Origin: an uncultured bacterium
GTDB lineage: Bacteria > Cyanobacteriota > Vampirovibrionia > Gastranaerophilales > Gastranaerophilaceae
NCBI GenBank assembly: GCA_902782905.1
Contig: CACZPB010000107.1
Coordinates: forward strand, 1 to 8,257
Direction of reading: 5' to 3'
Length of the DNA stretch: 8,257 bases
How positions within the stretch are numbered: position 1 is the first letter of the stretch; each line of letters opens with the position of its first letter. The notes beneath the pieces are model-generated. The model saw only the letters and a list, made by a program, of their open reading frames with translations, had not been told where the DNA came from and searched no databases. Positions 1 through 5,569 of this stretch are shown one piece after another. A program made the translations under genes and the position numbers.

Positions 1-312
1 ATGAAAAAATGCAAAATAACGGTTTTGAAACGAAATTTTGATGAAGAATTGGCTAAAGAATATGGGGTTGAGGGTTTGACTGCTTGTCCTATGTTAAAAG
101 AAGGACAAGTTTTCTATGCCGATTGGGAATGTCCTGAAGGTTTTTGCAATGAAGCGTGGAAAGCAATTTATCAGTATGTTTTTACGTTAGCTCATGGCGG
201 CGCAACGCAGGAACTTTTCTATTACGGTGACTGGATAAGAAAACCGGGGGTTGCGATTTGCTCTTGTAACGACGGACTCCGACCCGTAATATTCAAAATT
301 GAAGCAGAATAA
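1..312 (+). CDS. TIGR04076-type small cysteine-rich protein
   Basis: This 103-residue protein begins with KKCKITVLKRNFDEELAKEYG and ends with DGLRPVIFKIEAE. That beginning, the central ECPEGFCNEAW segment (about 43-53) and the C-terminal DGLRPV block match my memory of the TIGR04076 family, small proteins of unknown biochemical function common in anaerobes. Six cysteines are visible (4, 29, 44, 49, 87, 89). C44 with C49 and C87 with C89 form close pairs, which would suit metal binding or redox chemistry, but that is inference. There is no signal peptide or membrane segment, so it should be cytoplasmic. The ATG is the first base of the window, so the ribosome binding site cannot be seen and a start further upstream cannot be excluded; the length and MKK opening suit the family. 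It ends 44 bases before the stop of the convergent AlkD-like gene, with no clear terminator between them. Confidence 0.75.
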   Translation: MKKCKITVLKRNFDEELAKEYGVEGLTACPMLKEGQVFYADWECPEGFCNEAWKAIYQYVFTLAHGGATQELFYYGDWIRKPGVAICSCNDGLRPVIFKIEAE

Positions 313-356
313 TTAATAGTTGAGGGAGAATTGAGTAGTATTAAATTTCACATTTT

Positions 357-1013
357 TCACACAGGCAAAGTTTGTGTTTGCCGTCTCATCAAGTTTTTTA
401 TATCTTCTGAAACTCTATAAGACTCTCTTATTTTTTGGAGTGATTTTTTGTAAGTTATCTTATCCAATTTACATTTATCTGATTTCAAATATTCCAAACA
501 CTTCTCGGGATATTTACCCATAATTGTTGCAATTGCCCATGCAACACCCATTTGAGAATAGTATTCATCAGTGTTGAGTTCATTCAAAATTTTTATAACT
601 TTATCAATATAATCATCCGTAAGGTAGTGTGAGAGCAAGCAAACTGAGACTATTCTGCTTTCAAATTCTTTTTTGCTGTTCTTGTATTTCATCAGAAATT
701 TCCAAAAAATATCAGGATAACTTCTTGCAATTTTGAAGCTCTGACAGAGAGAGTCATTAACCGCCCAATCATTAACTTGCGGCATAAAAGCTTCAAAATA
801 GCGGATTAATTCTTCTATATCGTCTTTTGCGTACCCCAAAACGAAGGCATGCAACAATTTTAGCTCAAAGCTTGAAAAATCGTCATTTTCTACAAATTCT
901 CTATAGTTATTTTTTGCAACTTTTCTCGCGAATTTTCTAAGCTCGGGAATTGATATTCCAAAGCTTGTTCTCTTAATGCCTGCGAGTTCTTTTTTAATTG
1001 TTTTCAAATTCAT
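357..1013 (-). CDS. AlkD-like DNA alkylation repair protein (HEAT-like repeats)
   Basis: This 218-residue all-helical protein resembles the AlkC/AlkD DNA glycosylase superfamily, which removes N3- and N7-alkylated purines by gripping the DNA backbone rather than by deep base flipping. The diagnostic spots are NDWAVNDSLC (81-90), FESRIVSVCLLSHYL (117-131), QMGVAWAIATIMGKYPE (154-170) and a C-terminal KKSLQKIRES block (189-198). W83, D87, R120 and W159 fall at spacings of 4, 33 and 39, close to the W109/D113/R148/W187 set known from Bacillus cereus AlkD, so the active-site residues appear to be kept. The assignment of each residue is by eye. No signal peptide is present. No Shine-Dalgarno site precedes the ATG; the candidate promoter lies only about 14 bases upstream of it, so the mRNA may have a very short leader. 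Some members of this fold are not glycosylases, so substrate specificity is uncertain. Confidence 0.82.
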   Translation of the reverse strand: MNLKTIKKELAGIKRTSFGISIPELRKFARKVAKNNYREFVENDDFSSFELKLLHAFVLGYAKDDIEELIRYFEAFMPQVNDWAVNDSLCQSFKIARSYPDIFWKFLMKYKNSKKEFESRIVSVCLLSHYLTDDYIDKVIKILNELNTDEYYSQMGVAWAIATIMGKYPEKCLEYLKSDKCKLDKITYKKSLQKIRESYRVSEDIKNLMRRQTQTLPV

Positions 1014-1033
1014 ATAAAAATTATTTTAACATG

Positions 1034-1061
1034 ATTGTCATAAACACAGTACAATTGACAA
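1034..1061 (-). promoter_or_regulatory. Candidate sigma70 promoter of the AlkD-like gene
   Basis: Read on the minus strand, TTGTCA (1061-1056), a 16-base spacer and GACAAT (1039-1034) make a plausible -35/-10 pair (5 of 6 and 4 of 6 matches to consensus). Transcription would start near 1027, about 14 bases before the ATG. The -35 element overlaps the plus-strand TTGACA at 1055-1060. The call rests on consensus matching only. Confidence 0.4.
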
Positions 1062-1084
1062 AAAATTTTTTTTCGAGTTTTATA
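1055..1084 (+). promoter_or_regulatory. Candidate sigma70 promoter for the 1249-3302 unit
   Basis: A perfect TTGACA at 1055-1060 is followed after 18 bases by TTTATA at 1079-1084. Initiation near 1092 would give a leader of roughly 155 bases containing both hairpins described at 1131-1235. A competing -10, a perfect TATAAT, sits at 1192-1197, but its best upstream element (TTGATT, 1172-1177) is only 14 bases away. Use of that site would start the transcript inside the second hairpin. Confidence 0.45.
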
Positions 1085-1130
1085 AGAAGTATGAATAATT
1101 CTCTTAGAAACAATTTAATCTGTTGCTGTT

Positions 1131-1235
1131 GTAAGTCTTGTTGTTAAGAACTTACTTATAATTTTGTGCAATTGATTTAGTCATATAAAAGTATAATCAA
1201 AGTTCTTAAATCTGTTTTTAAGAACTTTGTTTTTT
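1131..1235 (+). promoter_or_regulatory. Strand-exchange leader (candidate transcription attenuator)
   Basis: Two hairpins lie in the leader of the 1249 gene. The first pairs 1131-1139 with 1146-1155 (nine pairs, one bulged A at 1149, six-base loop). The second is the terminator-like stem 1198-1229. The sequence TTAAGAACTT occurs twice, at 1144-1153 inside hairpin 1 and at 1218-1227 as the 3' arm of hairpin 2. The complementary AAGTTCTTAA at 1200-1209 can therefore pair with either copy. Pairing with the first copy opens both hairpins and would act as an antiterminator; pairing with the second makes the terminator. This is the geometry of a transcription attenuator or riboswitch expression platform. 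I recognise no known ligand-binding consensus, and the 44 bases between (1154-1197) are plain AT-rich sequence. Function is inferred from structure only. Confidence 0.45.
1198..1235 (+). terminator. Terminator-like hairpin directly before the RBS
   Basis: A perfect 13-bp stem (1198-1210 with 1217-1229) closes a six-base loop (TCTGTT) and is followed at once by six T residues (1230-1235). The stem is AT-rich (3 G:C pairs), so a strong intrinsic terminator is not certain. AGGAG (1236-1240), the ribosome binding site of the 1249 gene, starts on the very next base, 8 bases before the ATG. The hairpin could therefore control elongation or ribosome access. No gene lies upstream on this strand for it to terminate, except the distant one at 1-312. 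It could also be a DNA operator, since it is a perfect inverted repeat. Confidence 0.55.
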
Positions 1236-1248
1236 AGGAGAATTTAGA

Positions 1249-2664
1249 ATGAAAATAAATAATATAACCCCCAATGTCAGTTTTAATGCCTATATGGGTG
1301 GGATTTCAAAGGCTTTGTATACATTAGGCAATAATGATATGCTTAATGCTTCTTTTGTAGATGTTTTTGCAATGGACACACCAAGAACTATTGTAGAAAC
1401 CAAAAACAGAGGTAAACAGGCAGGTATAGAAATGGGATTCAGAGAATACACAGGTACTTTTATTGCCGAATTTTCAGCAGCTCTATTTGCAATTTTTGCC
1501 TCAAAAATAATTGCAAAGAAGCTTAACCCTCAAATAGATATTAACCCAAGCTCTTGGATTACAAACAGAGGACTGAACGTTTTTTATGAAATTTATAATC
1601 AATCAGAAAAAACCCCTCAAAGTTATATTGAAAACACATTAAATTCAATTTCAGGTATTACAGGCTCTGAAACAAGATTTTTTAAAGATGTTGAAAATGA
1701 TAAGAAAAAGGATATTGTTAACAGGCTAACTGATATTATTAAAACTGATAACTTAAACAAAACCGAGCAAACTAAAAGATTAAGTTTAATACAGGATGAT
1801 ATAATAAATTTGCTTGGAGCAGACAATAATATAACCGTTAAATCTGAAAAATATGAACTCTCATCAAATTTATCTCATACACTTAGAGATATTGTCGACT
1901 CCGGTAAAAATATTTTCTTTAAAAAGAGTAATGGAGATGTATCAAAGGCTGTTTCGAAATTAAAAACTATGAATAATTTAAGGATAGCAATTGCAATTCC
2001 ATTATCTATGCTACTTGCAATAACTAATCAATATCTGAACAGATATTTGACTAAAAAAAGAACCGGCATTGACAATTTCGTAGGTGAAAACAATTATGAA
2101 GACAATGTTCAATTACAAAATGAAAAACAAAAAGAGAAGGGTTTATGGTGGAAAAAGCTTTTATCTGCCGGTGTTTTTATACTAATGCTTACAAAAGTAA
2201 TGGGGATAAAAAAACCTGTTGATTTAGTCAAAAAGTTAGAGTTTGACGGCCCTGCGACAAGTGGAAATGCTATAAAAACAATCTATGGAACATTAATATT
2301 GGGAAGAATTTTTGCATCAAAAGATTCTACGGAGCTTAGAGAAACAAATGTGAGAGATTATTTGGGTTTCTTGAATTGGCTTGTCTTAGGAGGGTTTGTT
2401 GCAAAAGGTGTCGGACAGATGCTTGACAGAAAGCAGAAAAATTTGTTTAATATCACTAAAAAGGGGAGCGGAATAAAACATTGGCTAAGAGATGTTTCAT
2501 TAAAGTCTCAGAAAGAAGTAATTGCTAAAGGTGGCAATATTAAATCAAATCTTAGAAAGTTAAATTTTGCCCAAGCTTCAGGAATCGCATACAGCGCAAT
2601 AATGCTTGGTGTACTACTTCCGAAACTAAATATTTGGATGACAAGACGTGAAAATAAGAAATAA
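1249..2664 (+). CDS. Unknown multi-pass membrane protein with Asn-rich leader
   Basis: I do not recognise the family of this 471-residue protein. It opens with MKINNITPNVSFNAYMGG, a non-hydrophobic leader that resembles that of the protein starting at 5307. A hydrophobic segment lies near 69-87, then a charged, probably helical stretch (about 140-240). Further hydrophobic segments follow near 245-262, 302-319, 342-356, 371-388 and 443-464, and the C-terminus is basic (MTRRENKK). This looks like an integral membrane protein with five or six helices and no classical signal peptide. An undecorated region at 36-68 (VDVFAMDTPRTIVE and on) looks specific enough to be a conserved block. AGGAG is placed 8 bases before the ATG, so the start is secure. 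The esterase follows after 20 bases and is probably cotranscribed. The leader style points to Gastranaerophilales-type genomes, which is inference. Confidence 0.8.
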   Translation: MKINNITPNVSFNAYMGGISKALYTLGNNDMLNASFVDVFAMDTPRTIVETKNRGKQAGIEMGFREYTGTFIAEFSAALFAIFASKIIAKKLNPQIDINPSSWITNRGLNVFYEIYNQSEKTPQSYIENTLNSISGITGSETRFFKDVENDKKKDIVNRLTDIIKTDNLNKTEQTKRLSLIQDDIINLLGADNNITVKSEKYELSSNLSHTLRDIVDSGKNIFFKKSNGDVSKAVSKLKTMNNLRIAIAIPLSMLLAITNQYLNRYLTKKRTGIDNFVGENNYEDNVQLQNEKQKEKGLWWKKLLSAGVFILMLTKVMGIKKPVDLVKKLEFDGPATSGNAIKTIYGTLILGRIFASKDSTELRETNVRDYLGFLNWLVLGGFVAKGVGQMLDRKQKNLFNITKKGSGIKHWLRDVSLKSQKEVIAKGGNIKSNLRKLNFAQASGIAYSAIMLGVLLPKLNIWMTRRENKK

Positions 2665-2684
2665 GAACTAAAAAGGAAAGATAT

Positions 2685-3302
2685 ATGAAAAAGATATTAT
2701 GCTACGGAGATTCAAACACATTCGGATATGTTCCCTCTAGCGGTGAAAGGTACGACGAAACTGAACGCTGGACAGGCATTTTGCAGACAATTTTAGGAAA
2801 CGAGTATAAAATCATTGAAGAAGGGGCATGCGACAGAACGGGTTTTGTTAATAATCCGAAGGGATACCTTTTTTCAGCTCCGAGACATTTTCCAAAGTTA
2901 ATATCAAAAACTTCTGACATTGATATTCTTATCCTTTCAATCGGAACAAATGATTTGCAGTTTCAGTATGACATTAGCTATGGTGCAATAGAGCGCGGTT
3001 TAGAGGTTTTAATAGTCGATGCAAGAAAAAATATAAACAATATTATTCTAATTCCGCCGGTTGTGCTAGAAGAAAATATTTTGGACGGTTTTTTCAAAAT
3101 ACAATTTGATGAAACAAGCGTAATAAAATCGAAAAAGGCAGGTAAAATATATAAAAAACTTGCGGGAGTTTATGGGTGCAAATTCTTTGATACTAATGAA
3201 TTCGTCCATCCATCACCTAAAGACGGACTTCATTATGATAAGGAAGGGCACAGATTAATTGCTCAAAAATTGGCAGAATTTATAAAAAAGAACTTTGACT
3301 AA
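2685..3302 (+). CDS. SGNH/GDSL-family hydrolase (arylesterase-like)
   Basis: This is a 205-residue serine esterase of the SGNH fold. Block I is ILCYGDSNTFGY with nucleophile S10; the block II glycine is probably G47 in EEGACDRTG; block III is GTND with N89; block V is DGLHYD with D180 and H183. The RWTGIL (28-33) and EEGACDRTG segments resemble the mycobacterial arylesterase/acyltransferase branch (MsAcT-like), which acts on short acyl esters. The natural substrate here is unknown, and deacetylation of sugars is a common role of relatives. No signal peptide is present, so it should work in the cytoplasm. GGAAAG (2675-2680) provides a ribosome binding site, and the gene sits 20 bases after the 1249 membrane-protein gene, so it is likely in the same transcript. 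Its TAA stop overlaps the TAG stop of the convergent gene. Confidence 0.88.
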   Translation: MKKILCYGDSNTFGYVPSSGERYDETERWTGILQTILGNEYKIIEEGACDRTGFVNNPKGYLFSAPRHFPKLISKTSDIDILILSIGTNDLQFQYDISYGAIERGLEVLIVDARKNINNIILIPPVVLEENILDGFFKIQFDETSVIKSKKAGKIYKKLAGVYGCKFFDTNEFVHPSPKDGLHYDKEGHRLIAQKLAEFIKKNFD

Positions 3303-3916
3303 GCCTTTTTATCAATCTTTTGACCATCTTTTTCTTTTTGATTAGCTTCTACCTGTTCAAATTTTTCTTTGAAGAAGCTTGCCATCGGTGTTGCAATAAG
3401 TGGTGTTATTATTCTCTTTGTCAAAATCTGCATTGCGATATTTACGGTTAATACTGTAAAACCTAGTCTTGCAAGAGCCGTTTTGTTTTTCACAAGTTTT
3501 TTGTAACCTTTTGCAAAATCTTCAGGCGTAGTCTTTGCCTTAAGCTCTGTCGTAAGCTGATTAAATTTTTCTTTAATTACTTCATCTTTTGTAGAAAAAT
3601 CTTTGTGTTTTGCTATTTTATTATCAAAAATTGAAGTAATTAGCTCTGCTATACCAAAAGACATCAAAAGTTGAACGCCAACATTCATAATGCCGTTTGA
3701 AAGGTCAAGAGCCGCAACAAACTTTCTTTGATCTTCCGGAATTCTTTCATTGTTTAAAGATTGAATAGTATAATAAGCACAGTTTACTGCATCCTTTGAA
3801 ACATTTGATACTGTTGCTATCATTGCAGCCGTTGCAACCGTCGCTTTCGGGTTAGCAAGCTTTTTACCGATATTTGTATTATAAAAAGAGTTAATAACTT
3901 TTGTTACACCGGACAT
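3299..3916 (-). CDS. Unknown membrane protein, second gene of minus-strand pair
   Basis: I do not recognise the family of this 205-residue protein. Hydrophobic segments are visible at about 25-43, 70-96 and 149-176, separated by a charged helical stretch (98-147) and followed by a very lysine-rich tail (ending in QKIDKKA). The segment NERIPEDQRKFVAALD (56-71), running into SNGIMNVGVQ, is unusually specific and reads like a conserved signature; I believe similar strings recur in Gastranaerophilales proteins but cannot verify it. The start is firm: the ATG overlaps the TGA of the upstream gene by one base (TGATG), with an ideal GAGGAGG site 7 bases before it. It has no leader of the MKINN type. 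The product probably sits in the membrane with its upstream partner, which is inferred from the translational coupling. Confidence 0.8.
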   Translation of the reverse strand: MSGVTKVINSFYNTNIGKKLANPKATVATAAMIATVSNVSKDAVNCAYYTIQSLNNERIPEDQRKFVAALDLSNGIMNVGVQLLMSFGIAELITSIFDNKIAKHKDFSTKDEVIKEKFNQLTTELKAKTTPEDFAKGYKKLVKNKTALARLGFTVLTVNIAMQILTKRIITPLIATPMASFFKEKFEQVEANQKEKDGQKIDKKA

Positions 3917-5307
3917 CAGTCATCCTCCTCTTCTTCAAAACCATGCTTCAGCGCTTCCTTAAGTTCATCAATATTAATTTTTTCTTTAAAATCGTCCAAA
4001 CCTAAGCTGTCTACAATATTATCAATTTTTTCTGCAATTTCTTTTTTCTTAGCGGACATCTCAGGCATGATTTTTTCCATAATTCTAGGATAAGCCCAGT
4101 TAAGGAACCCGCATGTGAACGGAAGTGTTGCAAGTGTGACAACAAGCCCCAGTTGTGTATTCATGGTTTTGAATACTCTTCTTGCATCAGAGGTGCGCGA
4201 GCGAACAAGTTTTTTTACTTTAACATTATGCAATACCTCTTCGTAATTATCTCCCATATTTTTAACAGAAGTAAAGTCCTGAAGTTTGTTCGTACATTCA
4301 TATTCTTTTATGCGGTTTAATTTGCTCACAATTTCTTCAGCAACTTGCTTTGTATCTAAACCGTCTTCAAACTTTTTGTCTAAGTGTATTGCTTTGATAA
4401 TTTTTTCGAGACCTTCTTGAGTGCATGTTTCGATTGCTCTATCAACATTAGCACCCTTTGCTTTCAAATATCTTATTGCACTTTTAGCAACAGCTTCTGC
4501 CGTAATTTCTTTTTCTATCATTGCTTCTGCTGTTTGCTGGAGAAGGTTTTGCCTGTTAGTTCCTAATGCAGCAGCTTTCGCATCAAGCATTTTATTCAGA
4601 TGCTTTTTCAAACTTATTGACCAAATATTTTCAAGTTTTTTACCGAATTTTTTCTCAATTTCTTCTTTATTTTTTGTCTTGAATTCATCAAAGAATTTTT
4701 CTTCCGCTTTATCTATATAATCTTGACAAACCAAATCTTTTACAGATATATGCTTGTCTTTCATAATCTGTCTGTATCTGAATATTTCTGATTTTTCAGC
4801 ATCAAGCTGACGTTTTTTTACTTCAGCTTCAATTCTGTTTTTATCCCAATCGGGATGTTCTAGTTTTATTATTTTTGTCAGATATCTTTCGTGTGGCTTT
4901 GCGCGCAAGTCAGCTCTTTCAAAATGAGCATTTCCGTTTTTATCTTTTGTGCTTGCAAGCTTTGTAATTACATCATTAAACCACTTTGTAATAGTAAGCT
5001 GAGTTGCAACCGCTATAATAGCCGAAATCGGTTGACGCCATGCCGAATATGTTTTGGTGTTTTTATCTTCTTTAGAAAACGGATTAAACGCAATAAATAT
5101 AGGGCAAACAACTGCAGTACCAAAAGCTGTTACAAGAATGTTTAAAGCCTCACCTTGATTTTCGCCTACGTAGTGCAAAAATTTTGACATTTTGCCGCTG
5201 TTTTTATTCAGATGGTTTATTATTTCATGATCGAGCCCTCCCCTTGCACGAAAAGTAGTCGGGCTTTTTGAAGAATAAACGTTATTGTTGATTCCATGTA
5301 CTTTCAT
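3916..5307 (-). CDS. Unknown large membrane-anchored helical protein with Asn-rich leader
   Basis: I do not recognise the family of this 463-residue protein. The frame is open to an ATG at 5334, but I choose the ATG at 5307 because MKVHGINNN matches the leader of the 1249 protein and a TGGAA site lies 5 bases before it. The leader continues to a TTFRARGG block (17-24). A hydrophobic segment follows near 53-74, then a second, partly amphipathic one near 93-112. About 270 charged, Lys/Glu-rich, probably coiled or helical residues follow (115-380). A hydrophobic segment near 386-407 (TQLGLVV to NWAYPRIM) and an acidic tail (FEEEEDD) end the protein. Two anchors bracketing a large soluble domain suggest a membrane protein exposing that domain on one side. 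It is the first gene of a two-gene operon. A decayed copy of its N-terminus lies at 7133-7201. Confidence 0.8.
   Translation of the reverse strand: MKVHGINNNVYSSKSPTTFRARGGLDHEIINHLNKNSGKMSKFLHYVGENQGEALNILVTAFGTAVVCPIFIAFNPFSKEDKNTKTYSAWRQPISAIIAVATQLTITKWFNDVITKLASTKDKNGNAHFERADLRAKPHERYLTKIIKLEHPDWDKNRIEAEVKKRQLDAEKSEIFRYRQIMKDKHISVKDLVCQDYIDKAEEKFFDEFKTKNKEEIEKKFGKKLENIWSISLKKHLNKMLDAKAAALGTNRQNLLQQTAEAMIEKEITAEAVAKSAIRYLKAKGANVDRAIETCTQEGLEKIIKAIHLDKKFEDGLDTKQVAEEIVSKLNRIKEYECTNKLQDFTSVKNMGDNYEEVLHNVKVKKLVRSRTSDARRVFKTMNTQLGLVVTLATLPFTCGFLNWAYPRIMEKIMPEMSAKKKEIAEKIDNIVDSLGLDDFKEKINIDELKEALKHGFEEEEDD
3924..3930 (-). promoter_or_regulatory. Strong RBS embedded in the acidic tail of the upstream gene
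   Basis: On the minus strand GAGGAGG ends 7 bases before the ATG at 3916. The same bases encode part of the Glu/Asp run (EEEEDD) that ends the upstream protein. This fixes the start of the 3299-3916 gene and supports translational coupling through the TGATG overlap. It is the strongest Shine-Dalgarno match in the window. Confidence 0.8.
5218..5286 (-). repeat. Source segment of a duplicated N-terminal coding block
   Basis: These 23 codons (residues 8-30 of the protein starting at 5307) match minus-strand 7133-7201 at 54 of 69 bases with no gaps, including 21 identical bases at the 5' end. Seventeen of 23 amino acids are the same. This is a paralogous coding segment and not a mobile repeat. 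Confidence 0.8.
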
Positions 5308-5569
5308 AAATATTCCAGCTTGTCTGATACACACATATAAAATTTGATATGCTCTTATATATAAACATAAACAAAAAAATTTTTGCGCTTTTTGGGGCTA
5401 AATTATTACAAATTGTTACCGTATTAATAATATAGTACACAAAGACCTAAGGCGGTTCCTGCTAAAATTTGTTTGATGTATACACGTGCTATAAGGCGAT
5501 ATGTCCCGAGAAAACAGCTTCTGATAAAGCTAATTTGCAAAAAAAATAGCAACATGTTATACATAAAGC
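5308..5569. other. Divergent intergenic region without a recognised gene
   Basis: The two flanking genes diverge from this 262-base stretch, so it should hold promoters for both. Towards the glycosyltransferase, TTACAA (5406-5411) with TAATAT (5428-5433, spacer 16) and TTGTTT (5469-5474) with TATAAG (5490-5495, spacer 15) are weak candidates. No good pair stands out for the minus strand. Bases 5443-5530 are more mixed in composition than the surroundings. They contain TAAGGCG twice (5448-5454 and 5492-5498), a TATACACGTGCTATA near-palindrome (5479-5493) and a small AGCTT/AAGCT hairpin (about 5517-5532). These could be operator sites or a small structured RNA, but I match them to no known RNA family. 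No tRNA or terminator with a T-run is visible. Confidence 0.35.

Noticed and set aside
364..400. Hairpin GGCAAA/TTTGCC with a later T-run as terminator of the first gene
   Set aside because: Only six pairs, and the T-run begins 9 bases after the stem; the bases also encode the end of the AlkD-like protein, so chance is likely.
1623..1826. Minus-strand open frame of 67 codons; a similar one at 2702-2920
   Set aside because: Both are antisense shadows of well-supported plus-strand genes without start signals of their own.
4384..5145. Three plus-strand open frames (4384-4566, 4421-4720, 4891-5145)
   Set aside because: They are antisense to the large membrane-protein gene; Cys/Phe/Ser-rich products are typical of the reverse strand of Lys/Glu-rich coding sequence.
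5308..5334. Longer start (ATG at 5334) for the large minus-strand gene
   Set aside because: It would add MCIRQAGIF before the leader motif and has no ribosome binding site; the ATG at 5307 fits the leader shared with the 1249 gene.
5480..5491. Resemblance of ACACGTGCTA to a conserved 16S rRNA stretch
   Set aside because: Only about ten bases agree and the flanks are unlike rRNA.
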